Shown: positions 17,371 to 26,611 of the stretch, piece by piece
How positions within the stretch are numbered: the first letter of the stretch is position 1
How the letters are laid out: each line of letters starts with the position of its first letter
Origin: CBDDFQ01 sp965227035
GTDB taxonomy: Bacteria > Pseudomonadota > Gammaproteobacteria > Burkholderiales > Burkholderiaceae_C
NCBI GenBank assembly: GCA_965227035.1
Contig: OZ245724.1
Location: forward strand, 930,001-994,000
Reading direction: 5' to 3'
Length of the DNA: 64,000 bases
The notes under the pieces: generated by a model
Database searches by the model: none
What the model was told of the DNA's origin: nothing
Seen by the model: only the letters and a program-made list of their open reading frames with translations
Made by a program: the position numbers and the translations under genes

Positions 17371-18617
17371 GTTACCTCGAGCAGCACGCACGGCCTGCGA
17401 TCTTCTTGCGAAGTCTTATCGCGTTAGCTTTCTTTCTAGCTCTGCAGTTTTGCGCCGAACCCGCGTTCGCTCACAAAGGCAGCGACGCCTATCTGGATGT
17501 GCAACAGACGTCCCAACCTACCAGCGAGCCACCCACTGTTCGCGACCTTCAATTCGTTTTGTCGGTGGCCATTCGCGATCTGGACCTCGTGTTACCGGTC
17601 GACGCCGACGCAAACGGCAAAGTCACCTTGGGTGAAATCAAGGCAGTCATGCCGCAGGTGCTGGCGCTATTCGACACCGTAGTGCAACTCGATTCGACTG
17701 CAGAGAATTCTGCGGGCGCTTGCCGCCTGAAGTGGCAGGGCGATGGTCTGGAGAGTCGTGGCGATGGCAACTACATCCGCGCCATTGCCAGCGCACGATG
17801 CTCTGCGAACGAACCTTTGATTCTTCACTACGAGTTGTTGAAAGCGCAGGACGCAACGCATCGACTTCTTATAGCTGGACGCATCGGTAATGTCGATTTG
17901 CTCAGCACCATGTCGCCTGTTCAAGGCACGCTTGTGCTCAAACCTGCCGATGACTCCCATACTCAAAACGAATCCGCCGTGAACAATCCGTCTGGGCGCC
18001 TCGCAACCCTCGGGGCTTACTTCAACCTCGGCATGCATCACCTGCTCGAGGGCTACGACCACCTTGCGTTTCTGCTCGCGCTCGTGCTGCCGCTGCAACT
18101 AAGTCTGTGGCGACGCAGGAAGAGGCCAGTTGCCTACGACTCCGAGCACTCCGAAAGTGCTGAGAATCAGACTTGGCTGAAATTGCTGCGCACCATTACC
18201 GCCTTCACAATCGGCCATTCGATCACGCTGATTTTGGCCACTCTGCGTCTCACCAGCGCCTCGCCGACCTGGGTCGAACCGGCGATCGCTGCGTCTATCG
18301 CCTTTACTGCCTGGCTGAACCTCAGGCCAGTTCGTTGGATTCGCGTCGATGTACTCGCTTTGCTTTTCGGGATGGTGCACGGCTTCGGCTTTGCGGGCCT
18401 GCTCCTCGAAGCTGCGGCGCCCAGTGGGTTGCTCCCCTGGGCATTGGCAGGCTTCAATCTTGGAGTTGAAGCCGGGCAACTCACCGCAGTTGCGGGCTGG
18501 GTGTTGTTCTCGCAGTTTGCAGTACGACAACCCTGGTATCGACCGGTGTTCGTTCGTGGCGGCTCGGTCGTGTTGATTGCGCTGGCTACCTACTGGTTCT
18601 GGTCGAGGGTAAGGTGA
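17367..18617 (+). CDS. HupE/UreJ-type integral membrane protein with EF-hand-like loop
   Basis: A 416-residue protein. After an N-terminal signal ending FAHKGSDA comes an extracytoplasmic domain of about 180 residues carrying a textbook EF-hand loop (DADANGKVTLGE). A membrane domain of six to seven helices follows with the HupE/UreJ landmark HHLLEGYDHLAFLLAL, then TIGHSITLILA and GMVHGFGFAGLL. These paired His/Asp motifs are typical of metal-associated HupE proteins linked to nickel or cobalt handling. ATG 17367 overlaps the TPR stop, and the stop overlaps the GTG of the TonB receptor. It may move a metal or metal complex across the inner membrane. The cargo is inferred. Confidence 0.88.
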   Translation: MSYLEQHARPAIFLRSLIALAFFLALQFCAEPAFAHKGSDAYLDVQQTSQPTSEPPTVRDLQFVLSVAIRDLDLVLPVDADANGKVTLGEIKAVMPQVLALFDTVVQLDSTAENSAGACRLKWQGDGLESRGDGNYIRAIASARCSANEPLILHYELLKAQDATHRLLIAGRIGNVDLLSTMSPVQGTLVLKPADDSHTQNESAVNNPSGRLATLGAYFNLGMHHLLEGYDHLAFLLALVLPLQLSLWRRRKRPVAYDSEHSESAENQTWLKLLRTITAFTIGHSITLILATLRLTSASPTWVEPAIAASIAFTAWLNLRPVRWIRVDVLALLFGMVHGFGFAGLLLEAAAPSGLLPWALAGFNLGVEAGQLTAVAGWVLFSQFAVRQPWYRPVFVRGGSVVLIALATYWFWSRVR

Positions 18618-20701
18618 AAAATTTCTATCGGCGAGCGGCTTTCTCGGCTGCATGTACATGTCTCGCGACGTACGCACAGGGGCAAGCGCTCGATCATCTT
18701 CCTGCTGTGCAGATATACGGCCCTCGCGACGCCACGATCGGTTCAGCGGACAGCGCGAGCGAAGGTGCTGCAGACCGTGAGTCGTATCAATCGCGCCCGA
18801 AGTTGCGACCGGGAGACATCGTCGAGGCCGTGCCCGGTGTGGTTGCGACGCAGCATTCCGGCGATGGCAAAGCGAATCAATATTTCCTGCGTGGATTCAA
18901 CCTCGATCACGGCACCGATTTCGCGGTGACGGTCGACGGCATGCCGGTGAACATGCCCACGCACGGTCACGGGCAGGGGTATGCCGACCTGAATTTTCTG
19001 ATTCCGGAACTTGTGTCCGGGGTGCGATATCGCAAAGGCCCTTACTTTGCCGATGGAGGTGATTTCTCCCTCGCGGGCAGCGCGTCTCTCGATTATTTCG
19101 GCGCGCTCGAAAAGTCTTTTGCTGAAGTGACCCTTGGCTCGAACAATTTCAGACGCGCACTTGTTGGCGGCTCGCACACCACGAACGATCACACCTGGCT
19201 CGCCGCCCTCGAAGCTGAAGGCAACGACGGACCTTGGAACAGGCCCGAGAACCTGCGCAAGATAAACGCGGTTGTGAGGTTTTCTCAGGGCACGCCGACG
19301 CGTGGCTTTAGCGTGACCGGCATGGCGTATCACAGCAAATGGAATTCAACCGATCAAATCCCCGAACGCGAAGTTACGTCCGGTGCGATTTCACGATTCG
19401 GGACGTTGAATCCGACCGATGGCGGTAACACGCAACGACTCAGTCTGTCCGGCAAATGGTTCGACAACTCGCCTGGCGTCAACACGCAAATCAGTGCGTA
19501 CGCCATCGACTACAAGTTCGACCTGTTTTCGGATTTCACCTATTTTCTTGAGAACCCGGTCAACGGCGATCAGTTCGAACAGGTCGATCGGCGGCAGGTC
19601 TACGGATTGCAGGGCTCTCAAAGCAGTGCGAACCAGATCGCAGGACTCGATGGACTCTTGAGTTTCGGAGCCAGCTGGCGCGGCGATCGCGTCGGGCAAG
19701 TGGGTCTTTATAAAACCGAGGCAAGGCAGCGACTGTCCACGGTTCGCAACGATGAAGTTTCCCAGGATCTCTTTTCGATTTACGGACAGCAGCTGGTGAA
19801 CCTCACGGACAGATGGCGCGTCTACGCGGGGCTTCGCGGCGATGCGCTTCGCTACGACGTGGACGGTAAAGAGCCGGTCTACGGACCTACGAATAGCGGC
19901 AAAGGTCGTGATTCTCTCGTGAGTCCGAAAGGCGGCATGGCCTTTACCGTGAATCCCGCGAACGAGCTTTATCTGAATGCTGGCGTGGGCTTCCATAGCA
20001 ACGATGTGCGCGGCGCGACCATCACGACAGATCCGCAGAGCGGGTTGCCGGCCGACCGTGTGCCTGCGCTTGTGAAAGGCAAGGGTGCCGAGATCGGGTG
20101 GCGTTATCAGCCCGATGAGAACTTCACTTTTACGACAGCGGTGTGGAATCTTCGACTCGACTCGGAGCTGGTCTATGTAGGAGATGCTGGATCGACAGAG
20201 GCAGGGCGCGCAAGTGAGCGAAGGGGCATCGAAGCAACGATGCGCTGGCGGTTGAATCCAAGCTGGCGATTCGAGATAGATGGCGCTGTTTCTCGCGCAA
20301 GATTCAGCGACGCAGCGCCTGCAGGCGAGGGCAACTATGTGGACAACGCTGTAGAGAAAGTGCTCGCTGCTGGCGTGACCTACAAAACGGGCGCCTGGAC
20401 ATCATCGTTGCGGGCGCGGTACTTGGGGCCTCGGGCACTCGACACATTGAATTCGGTCAGGTCGCGCCAGACGACGCTGCTGAATTTCGGTACCCGCTAC
20501 GCGGTAAACCGATCGCTGACGCTAGGACTCGACATCTTCAATCTGATTGGAAAGAAGGGCAACGACATCGAGTATTTCTACGCGTCTTGCACCGCGGGCG
20601 AGGTGGCGTCAGGCGGCTGCGGGTCGGGAGTCAACGACAGGCATGTTCACCCGATGGAGCCGCGTAGTCTGAGAGTGACTGCGAAGTACGAATTCGATTG
20701 A
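18614..20701 (+). CDS. TonB-dependent outer-membrane receptor
   Basis: A 695-residue outer-membrane receptor starting at GTG 18614, which overlaps the HupE-like stop by four bases. A signal peptide precedes a plug domain with KLRPGDIVEAVPGVVATQHSG, the FLRGFNLDHGTDF strand and VDGMPVNMPTHGHGQGYADL, then a long beta-barrel rich in alternating aromatic residues that ends in an aromatic-containing strand (VTAKYEFD). The plug has a His-rich patch (MPTHGHGQ) that could contact a metal complex. As last gene of the run it likely imports the ligand handled by the HupE-like protein. The substrate is not determined. Confidence 0.93.
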   Translation: MKNFYRRAAFSAACTCLATYAQGQALDHLPAVQIYGPRDATIGSADSASEGAADRESYQSRPKLRPGDIVEAVPGVVATQHSGDGKANQYFLRGFNLDHGTDFAVTVDGMPVNMPTHGHGQGYADLNFLIPELVSGVRYRKGPYFADGGDFSLAGSASLDYFGALEKSFAEVTLGSNNFRRALVGGSHTTNDHTWLAALEAEGNDGPWNRPENLRKINAVVRFSQGTPTRGFSVTGMAYHSKWNSTDQIPEREVTSGAISRFGTLNPTDGGNTQRLSLSGKWFDNSPGVNTQISAYAIDYKFDLFSDFTYFLENPVNGDQFEQVDRRQVYGLQGSQSSANQIAGLDGLLSFGASWRGDRVGQVGLYKTEARQRLSTVRNDEVSQDLFSIYGQQLVNLTDRWRVYAGLRGDALRYDVDGKEPVYGPTNSGKGRDSLVSPKGGMAFTVNPANELYLNAGVGFHSNDVRGATITTDPQSGLPADRVPALVKGKGAEIGWRYQPDENFTFTTAVWNLRLDSELVYVGDAGSTEAGRASERRGIEATMRWRLNPSWRFEIDGAVSRARFSDAAPAGEGNYVDNAVEKVLAAGVTYKTGAWTSSLRARYLGPRALDTLNSVRSRQTTLLNFGTRYAVNRSLTLGLDIFNLIGKKGNDIEYFYASCTAGEVASGGCGSGVNDRHVHPMEPRSLRVTAKYEFD

Positions 20702-20772
20702 GTGATTACATTGCGTTTAAGCCTGTTGCAACAGCGAGGGCTACCGACATAGGCGCGTATTGTTCAGTCTAT

Positions 20773-22272
20773 TCAGGGCTTCGCTTTGAGCTCGTTCAAA
20801 TCGTCGCTGGTCTGCTCTCTAGGTGTAGGCACGCCGGTCAGGATGCCTCGATATCCGCGAAGAATCGGACCAACGCTTATTCCCTCGGAAGACATTTTGA
20901 AGGAACGGATCGTGCGTTCATGCGTGCTGCCGCGCTTCTTGAATACCGAAATCGCCTGTTTGATTTCGCCGTCGTCTTCGAAATAGCGCAGCATCAATAC
21001 GTTGTCCGCCACATAACTCGCGTCCATCGCACTCGACATGGATCCGCCCAGCATGCCTTGCTGAACACCGACCAGAATCGTGACGATCTGGTGCTGCCCC
21101 AGAAAGGTGAGGATTTCGTGAAGATGAGTGGATAGAAATCGCTCGTCCGGCACTGCCTGCAAATAGCCATTCAAGCTGTCGATGACGACGACTTTCACGC
21201 CGCGATCGACTTCTTTGCTGATCGCCGCAGACAGCTGTCCCGGCGTCAATTCAGCTGGATCGATTTGTTGAATGTGAAGGGAGCCATCGTCGAGCGCGCG
21301 ACGCAGGCCCATGTTCAGGCCATCTGCGCGGTGCAGGTAGTTGCTGGTCGATTCCTCGAAGAGGTACACAGCCGCCTTCTCTCCGCGAGCGATCGCAGCC
21401 GACACGATTTGCGATGCCAGAGACGACTTGCCCGTGCCCGGTGGGCCGACCACGAGCGTGCTCGTGCCTTCCTCGATACCGCCGCCCAAAAGCATATCGA
21501 GTTCACCGAGGCCGCTCTTGAGCTGCACTCGCTCGCCAATGTTGCGTGACGATGAAGCAACCAGCCTTGGATGAACTTCAAGCCCGCCCTTGTTCAAGGT
21601 GTAGTCGTGCAGACCGCCGCTGAAAGCGTGTCCGCGATACTTCACGACGCGAAGCCGCCTGCGTTCTGCGCCGTAGTCTTTCACCGAGTGGTCGAGCTGA
21701 ATCACGCCGTGCGCGATGCTTCGGACCTGCAGGTCGCCGGAGGAAGTGGTGCGGTCGTCCAGAAGAATGACCGTGCAAAGGCGATTCGCGAAGAATTGCT
21801 TCAACGCGAGAACCTGCCGGCGATAGCGAAGAGGGGATTCCGCCAGCAGCTGGAGTTCGGAAAGCGAATCGAGAACGACACGAGTCGGCTTCAGTTCTTC
21901 GACCCTGCCGAGAATTTCTTTGAGCAACTCAGCCATCTCCACTTCGGAAGGATGGAACATCGTGTACTGGTTTTCGGTGGCCAGCATTTCCTCGGCAGGA
22001 AGCACCTCGTGCACGTGAATTTTGGAAATATCCCAATCGTGAGAGGCCGCGACAGACTCGATTTCGGCTCTGTTCTCGGCAAGGGTGATGTAGAGCACGG
22101 TTTCGCCCCGTTTGGCGCCTTCGATCAGGAATTGAATTCCTGTCGTTGTCTTTCCGGTACCGGGTTCGCCCTCGACCAGATAAATCCGGTTCGCAGAAAG
22201 GCCACCCTTCAATATGACGTCGAGTCCGGGTATTCCTGTGGAAAGCGCCGGTGTGCTGACCGAGTTGCTCAT
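20773..22272 (-). CDS. KaiC-like two-domain RecA-fold ATPase
   Basis: A 499-residue cytoplasmic ATPase made of two KaiC-type RecA domains, about residues 10-240 and 250-470. Walker A motifs are GEPGTGKTT (35-43) and GPPGTGKSS (276-284), with Walker B motifs around Asp135 and VVVIDSLNGYL. The second domain keeps the paired Glu of KaiC (Glu306/Glu307, YLFEEST), whereas the first has a single Glu66. ATG 22272 is supported by GGAG eight bases away, and the longer frame is rejected. No KaiA or KaiB lies nearby. Such proteins in heterotrophs are thought to act in signalling or stress, not in a true clock. It is convergent with the TonB receptor gene. Confidence 0.9.
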   Translation of the reverse strand: MSNSVSTPALSTGIPGLDVILKGGLSANRIYLVEGEPGTGKTTTGIQFLIEGAKRGETVLYITLAENRAEIESVAASHDWDISKIHVHEVLPAEEMLATENQYTMFHPSEVEMAELLKEILGRVEELKPTRVVLDSLSELQLLAESPLRYRRQVLALKQFFANRLCTVILLDDRTTSSGDLQVRSIAHGVIQLDHSVKDYGAERRRLRVVKYRGHAFSGGLHDYTLNKGGLEVHPRLVASSSRNIGERVQLKSGLGELDMLLGGGIEEGTSTLVVGPPGTGKSSLASQIVSAAIARGEKAAVYLFEESTSNYLHRADGLNMGLRRALDDGSLHIQQIDPAELTPGQLSAAISKEVDRGVKVVVIDSLNGYLQAVPDERFLSTHLHEILTFLGQHQIVTILVGVQQGMLGGSMSSAMDASYVADNVLMLRYFEDDGEIKQAISVFKKRGSTHERTIRSFKMSSEGISVGPILRGYRGILTGVPTPREQTSDDLNELKAKP

Positions 22273-22573
22273 AGCTATCACTCCAAGTTCGTTGACCCTA
22301 GTATGCCCAAAGGCTTTCCACACCAAAGCTCGTCTCTTGCAACTGGACGGTATCGGTCAGTTTCTGTCGGGTGGTAATAGAGCAGTCCGTTAACCGGGGC
22401 GAGTCTACGCTTGAGCACACACGTTTCGGTAGGCCGTTTCCCACGTCGAATCGAGCCTCGGTGGGCTGCAAAAATCCCCTTCGCTCGGTATCTTTTAATC
22501 AGCCGAATCGCACCATTCGGCGTAAGAAAAGACGCTTTCTCTGCGTCGAGAACCAACCCCCGAGGAGACGCAG
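22273..22573. other. Intergenic stretch between KaiC-like and glycosyltransferase genes
   Basis: A 301-base divergent spacer. It holds a 7-bp perfect hairpin (GCCGAAT at 22502-22508, ATTCGGC at 22515-22521, six-base loop) without a T-run, and a ribosome site GAGGAG just before the TTG start of the glycosyltransferase gene. It should contain divergent promoters. I see no RNA gene. Confidence 0.45.
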
Positions 22574-23266
22574 TTGATTGGAATTATTGTTCCCGCTCAT
22601 AACGAAGAGGCCTGCGTAAAACAGTGCGTCGAGTCGTTGCTTATAGCAGCGGCCCATTCGAGCCTGCAGGGTGAAGAAGTTCGGATTCTGTTCGTGCTCG
22701 ACGATTGCACCGACGGCACTTTGTCGGTTCTCGAAAATTACGACGTTCTCACGCTGGTTGTCTCAGGAAAAAATGTGGGGCGAGCCCGACAGATCGGTGC
22801 CGATCTCCTTGTCGAAGAGGGCGCCCGTTGGCTTTGCTTCACGGACGCCGATACCGTGGTCGCTCCGGACTGGATTGCTTGTCAGCTCGCGCTGAATGTG
22901 GATGTGGTTTGTGGAACTGTCGCGGTCGACGACTGGGTGCATTACGGCGATCGAATGGAGCAGCATTTTCAGCTCACCTACACCGACGCCGACGGTCATG
23001 CGCACGTCCATGGCGCCAATCTGGGCGTGAGTGCTACTGCATACATTAAGGCGGGCGGATTCTCTGCCGTGTGCACCGGTGAGGACGTCGCACTGGTGCA
23101 GGCGCTCAAAGACAGCGGCGCGGTCATCGCGTGGTCTGCCGCACCACGCGTCGTGACCAGTGCGCGCGAGACCTATAGGGCGCCGGAAGGATTTGGTGCG
23201 ACTCTCGAGCGTATCCATCGGTTGGGCGAATGGGTTGCGCCTGGGCCGTTGGGCGCCTTCGTGTGA
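22574..23266 (+). CDS. Family 2-like glycosyltransferase
   Basis: A 230-residue GT-A glycosyltransferase. The nucleotide-sugar binding strand is GIIVPAHNEEACV, then FVLDDCTDGT, the DxD-type metal motif FTDADTVV, and a C-terminal GGFSAVCTGEDVALVQAL with the general-base-like GED. No transmembrane helix is visible, so it is probably soluble. The TTG start at 22574 has GAGGAG seven bases upstream. The stop overlaps the next GTG (GTGA). The three-gene run with an acyl-CoA-dehydrogenase-like protein and a methyltransferase suggests building or tailoring of a small glycosylated molecule. Confidence 0.88.
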   Translation: MIGIIVPAHNEEACVKQCVESLLIAAAHSSLQGEEVRILFVLDDCTDGTLSVLENYDVLTLVVSGKNVGRARQIGADLLVEEGARWLCFTDADTVVAPDWIACQLALNVDVVCGTVAVDDWVHYGDRMEQHFQLTYTDADGHAHVHGANLGVSATAYIKAGGFSAVCTGEDVALVQALKDSGAVIAWSAAPRVVTSARETYRAPEGFGATLERIHRLGEWVAPGPLGAFV

Positions 23267-24318
23267 GCGATTTATCGCGGCAGATTGCCGAACTCCTCAA
23301 TTGCGAGCCACCCAACGATGGTGATTGGTTGGCACGACTGATCGAAACGCGACTGGACGCGCTACCTATGCCGGGAGCAGGGCGAACGCTGGAGCGTTGG
23401 ATGGCCCTCGCAGCAGTCGGGCAGTTCGATCTCTCCTTGACGAAACTGTATGAGGGCCACACCGACGCGCTCGCAATTCTTGAGGAGTTGGACGTAGCGC
23501 CTCAGTCTTCCGGATCGTGGTGCGTCTGGGCAGCGGAGGCGCCTGCTGGCCGAACTATCGTTCGAATGAAAGATGATCGAGCTGCTTTGAACGGATCTCC
23601 GCGCGAAGGTGGCATGGCAGTGTTGTCGGGCCGCAAATGTTGGTGCTCGGGTGCGGCCACCGCGGACCTGGCGCTGCTGACCTGCTGGACCGAGGAAGGC
23701 CAGGGGCCTTATCTCGTTCAGGTCGAGTTGAATCAGGCCGGCGTAAGTGTTGGTCACGAATCGTGGCATGCCGTCGGAATGGCAAATAGCGCGAGTCTTA
23801 ATGTGACCTTCGATGACGCAATAGGACGCGTCGTCGGAGGCAAGGGCGCGTATTTGCAGAGACCCGGTTTCTGGCATGGGGGCGCAGGTATTGCAGCGTG
23901 CTGGTATGGCGGAGCATGCGGCATTGCAGAAGCGCTGCGAAAAACTTTCGCATCTTCGAATTCAAAGACGAACTTTGGAGATGCAGCGGCGCAATTCAAG
24001 TTGGCATCGCTAGGCCGAACTTCGCTGGCGCTTCGTGAAACGCGCGCCGTGTTGCGCGAGGCCGCGCTTTGGATCGATGCGAACCCTAAGGCAGACGCGA
24101 GCGCGGTCGCGCTTCGTGCACGCTTGTCGGCGGAGAGGTGCGCAAAGCTGGTGCTCGACGAGGTCGGTAAGGCAATGGGCGCGACGCCGTTTTGCCTCGA
24201 CGAGAAGTTCGCCAAAGCTGCGGCCGATTTACCTGTGTTCATCAGGCAGAGTCACGCCGATCGTGATTTCGCTGCTCTGGGCGAGCGCGCTATCGAAGAA
24301 CAGTGGACGCTGGACTGA
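23263..24318 (+). CDS. Acyl-CoA dehydrogenase-like flavoprotein
   Basis: A 351-residue protein with the acyl-CoA dehydrogenase layout: helical N-terminal part, beta-barrel middle (around GMAVLSGRKCWCSGAATADLALL and SASLNVTFDDA) and four-helix C-terminal part. It is a little shorter than the usual 380 or so residues. GTG 23263 overlaps the glycosyltransferase stop; the longer frame from 23230 is rejected. The C-terminal helices are Ala-rich, and I cannot place the catalytic Glu with confidence, so it may not be a standard beta-oxidation enzyme. It probably desaturates or oxidises a carrier-bound or sugar-linked acyl group in this small operon. Confidence 0.82.
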   Translation: MSDLSRQIAELLNCEPPNDGDWLARLIETRLDALPMPGAGRTLERWMALAAVGQFDLSLTKLYEGHTDALAILEELDVAPQSSGSWCVWAAEAPAGRTIVRMKDDRAALNGSPREGGMAVLSGRKCWCSGAATADLALLTCWTEEGQGPYLVQVELNQAGVSVGHESWHAVGMANSASLNVTFDDAIGRVVGGKGAYLQRPGFWHGGAGIAACWYGGACGIAEALRKTFASSNSKTNFGDAAAQFKLASLGRTSLALRETRAVLREAALWIDANPKADASAVALRARLSAERCAKLVLDEVGKAMGATPFCLDEKFAKAAADLPVFIRQSHADRDFAALGERAIEEQWTLD

Positions 24319-24938
24319 TGAGTCAATTTGCCGACCGACCGAAGCCATCTTCTAAAGAGTACTTCGACGAGATGTTCTCGAAGAACGACGACCCATGGGG
24401 TTTCGCCACGCGCCGATACGAAAGTCGAAAACGGGATTTGACGCTTGCGGCGCTCCCACATGAAAAGTACGAGTACGGTTTCGAGCCCGCATGCGCAACC
24501 GGAGAATTGTCTTTCGCGCTTGCAGCACGATGCGATCGTTTGCTGGTGTCGGATGGCGTGGACAAGGCGATCGAACTGAGCAGGCGTAGGTTGGCGGGTA
24601 TACCGAACGTCGAAGTGCAAAAGCTGTGGGTGCCCGATCAATGGCCCGCGCAGCAATTCGATTTGATCGTGCTTGGCGAGTTTCTGTTCTACCTCACGCC
24701 AGAGGCTGTGCGTGAGGTAGCAGCCTGCGTGTCGCGAACATTGAAGACAAATGGAACTGTCCTCGCATGCCACTGGAGACTACCCATCGAAGATTGCGTG
24801 GTTACCGGCGACTCCGCGCATGAAATGCTCGATCAGGAACTTGCGCTTCCCTGCGTGAGCAGCGTGATCGAACGCGAGTTCCGGATAGATGTGTGGACGG
24901 CGGCGCCTACGCTCGCGACGATCGAAGGCCTCAAGTGA
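24318..24938 (+). CDS. NodS-like SAM-dependent methyltransferase
   Basis: A 206-residue class I methyltransferase. The opening DPWGFATRRYESRKRDLTLAAL and motif I FEPACATGELSFALA are typical of the NodS branch that N-methylates aminosugars or related compounds. The acidic loop after motif II (LLVSDGVDKAIELSRRR) and the motif IV-like FDLIVLGEFLFYL follow. ATG 24318 overlaps the preceding stop by one base; an upstream GTG at 24303 is less likely. It ends next to the stop of a convergent binding-protein gene with no spacer. Together with the two genes before it, it probably modifies a glycan or glycolipid. Confidence 0.88.
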   Translation: MSQFADRPKPSSKEYFDEMFSKNDDPWGFATRRYESRKRDLTLAALPHEKYEYGFEPACATGELSFALAARCDRLLVSDGVDKAIELSRRRLAGIPNVEVQKLWVPDQWPAQQFDLIVLGEFLFYLTPEAVREVAACVSRTLKTNGTVLACHWRLPIEDCVVTGDSAHEMLDQELALPCVSSVIEREFRIDVWTAAPTLATIEGLK

Positions 24939-25814
24939 CTACTTCGCAGTTTTGATCTGCTCTTTGAGCCGGTCCGACATCGGAATGTTCAGAGGTTTTC
25001 CGCGCGGAGTTGGAGCGAGGAAATACTTGGTGTACATCGACTGCATCGTGCCACTCTTCATGGCGTCGGAAATGACCGAATCAGCCAACGCCTTCATTGC
25101 CGGATCTGAGTGATGCAGCCCGATAGCGATGGTTTCGGTCGATAGCGGTGTGCCAAGAATCTGAAATTCGTCGGGGTTCGACATCGATCGTTTCTGATTG
25201 GCGAGAAGCACTCCGTCGCGTGCGTAGCCTTTGGCCCAGCCAAGTTGAAGCTGTGCGAACGCGGCATCTGCCCCCACCGCGCGATTGAGCTTCATATCGA
25301 GCTTGTTGGTGCGCGAATAGTTGTCGATGGTTTGTCCTGCCGTGGTCGTGTTGATCACCACGATGGTCGCGCCTTTCAGCTGATCGAGGCTTGTGATGCC
25401 ATCTTTGGTGCGCACCATCAGTTGTACGCTGTCGTAGTAGATCGGTGTCGAGAAGCCCACTTGAGTGGTTCGCTCTTCGGTCACGGTCAGGCTATCGCAA
25501 AGCATGTCGATGCTGCCTTCGCGCAGCAGTCGCAAGCGCCGGTCTACTTCGACTGGGATGTACTTGATGTCTCGAACTCCGCCCGTGACTGCGGGAAGTC
25601 TCGCAGCTATGGCATTGCAAAACTCGACTGCGTATCCGGATGGTGTGCCCGCAGCATCCTCCATGGAAAACGGTTGCGCGACGGGCCGGTAGCCAATGTT
25701 GATCTGACCGCGCGATTTGATGCGCTCGAAGGTTGCCTGAGCAATCGCTTGTTGAGTGAGCGCGCATGCGAAAGTGATCGCCATTGCATTCACCGCGAAT
25801 CGTGTAATTTGCAT
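24939..25814 (-). CDS. Amino-acid ABC transporter substrate-binding protein
   Basis: A 291-residue periplasmic binding protein of family 3 (polar amino acids, GltI-like). The signal peptide is MQITRFAVNAMAITFACALT...AIAQ. Family strands include INIGYRPVAQPFS, GYAVEFCNAIAARL, the VDRRLRLLREGSIDMLCDSLT block and LDQLKGATIVVINTTTAG. ATG 25814 is preceded by AGGGGA; the longer frame is rejected. No permease or ATPase gene adjoins it, so it is an orphan. Glutamate/aspartate-type ligands are likely by family, but unproven. Confidence 0.92.
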   Translation of the reverse strand: MQITRFAVNAMAITFACALTQQAIAQATFERIKSRGQINIGYRPVAQPFSMEDAAGTPSGYAVEFCNAIAARLPAVTGGVRDIKYIPVEVDRRLRLLREGSIDMLCDSLTVTEERTTQVGFSTPIYYDSVQLMVRTKDGITSLDQLKGATIVVINTTTAGQTIDNYSRTNKLDMKLNRAVGADAAFAQLQLGWAKGYARDGVLLANQKRSMSNPDEFQILGTPLSTETIAIGLHHSDPAMKALADSVISDAMKSGTMQSMYTKYFLAPTPRGKPLNIPMSDRLKEQIKTAK

Positions 25815-26094
25815 AAATTCCCCTGCGCCCCTCAGCACTTGATTCATCGCTAAACGGGTCTCGATTGCCCGCGATCTAATTTGTAATCCGTGACTTGAGA
25901 CCACGAATTCGACGACTTATTGTTCGTTTGTACACAGCAGTAAGTCAATAAGAAGAAAGTACGTGGAATCGCTTCATAACGAGCAGCCATCCTGTGGGGC
26001 TTTGTGGCATTCCCTAAAAATTAGCCGAGGCACTGATGGTTTAATGCCCGCGAGACATGCTGCGACACAAGCAGCGTCACCACCTGTTTTACCC

Positions 26095-26463
26095 ATGACG
26101 ATTTCGACGATTCTTGTAGAAGACAAAGCCGCCATACGCGATGCGCTGATACCGGCATTGGCCGAGATGGCAGCTATCGAGGTCATCGCGATTGCCGAGA
26201 CGGCAGCCGATGCGATTGCAGTTTTAAAAAAACCTCCTGTTCCCTGGCAGCTTGCGGTGATCGACCTGTCTCTACGCGAAGGAAGCGGAATATCCGTGGT
26301 CGAAGCTTTGCGTCAGCGAAACGAAGATCAAAAAGTCGTTGTTCTGACGAACTTCACCAACGTCGATGTGCATATGCATTGCATTCGATCCGGAGCGAAT
26401 GCAGTGTTCGACAAGTCCACAGATCTGGAAAAGTTTTTCGAGTATTGCGCGGTCACGTTTTAA
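26095..26463 (+). CDS. Stand-alone CheY-like receiver protein
   Basis: A 123-residue protein made only of a receiver domain. The acidic pair is Glu9/Asp10, the phosphoacceptor Asp57 (VIDLSL), Thr85 and Lys107 (FDKSTD) complete the active site, so it should be phosphorylatable. I start it at ATG 26095 because the receiver begins there; starts at 25963 or 26044 would add a tail with no recognisable domain. No kinase gene is adjacent. It may be served by one of the histidine kinases elsewhere in this window or genome. Confidence 0.85.
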   Translation: MTISTILVEDKAAIRDALIPALAEMAAIEVIAIAETAADAIAVLKKPPVPWQLAVIDLSLREGSGISVVEALRQRNEDQKVVVLTNFTNVDVHMHCIRSGANAVFDKSTDLEKFFEYCAVTF

Positions 26464-26611
26464 GCAACCGCGGTGCGGCGTGGCGGCCAACGGTCGACTA
26501 GGAACAAACCCTAGTTACGACGGTCAATTGCAACCACAAGTCAGTAGTCGAGCTTCGATGGACTCAGCGGTTCTAGAATTTCTTATCTGAACTGGAGCGC
26601 GGGATACGACC

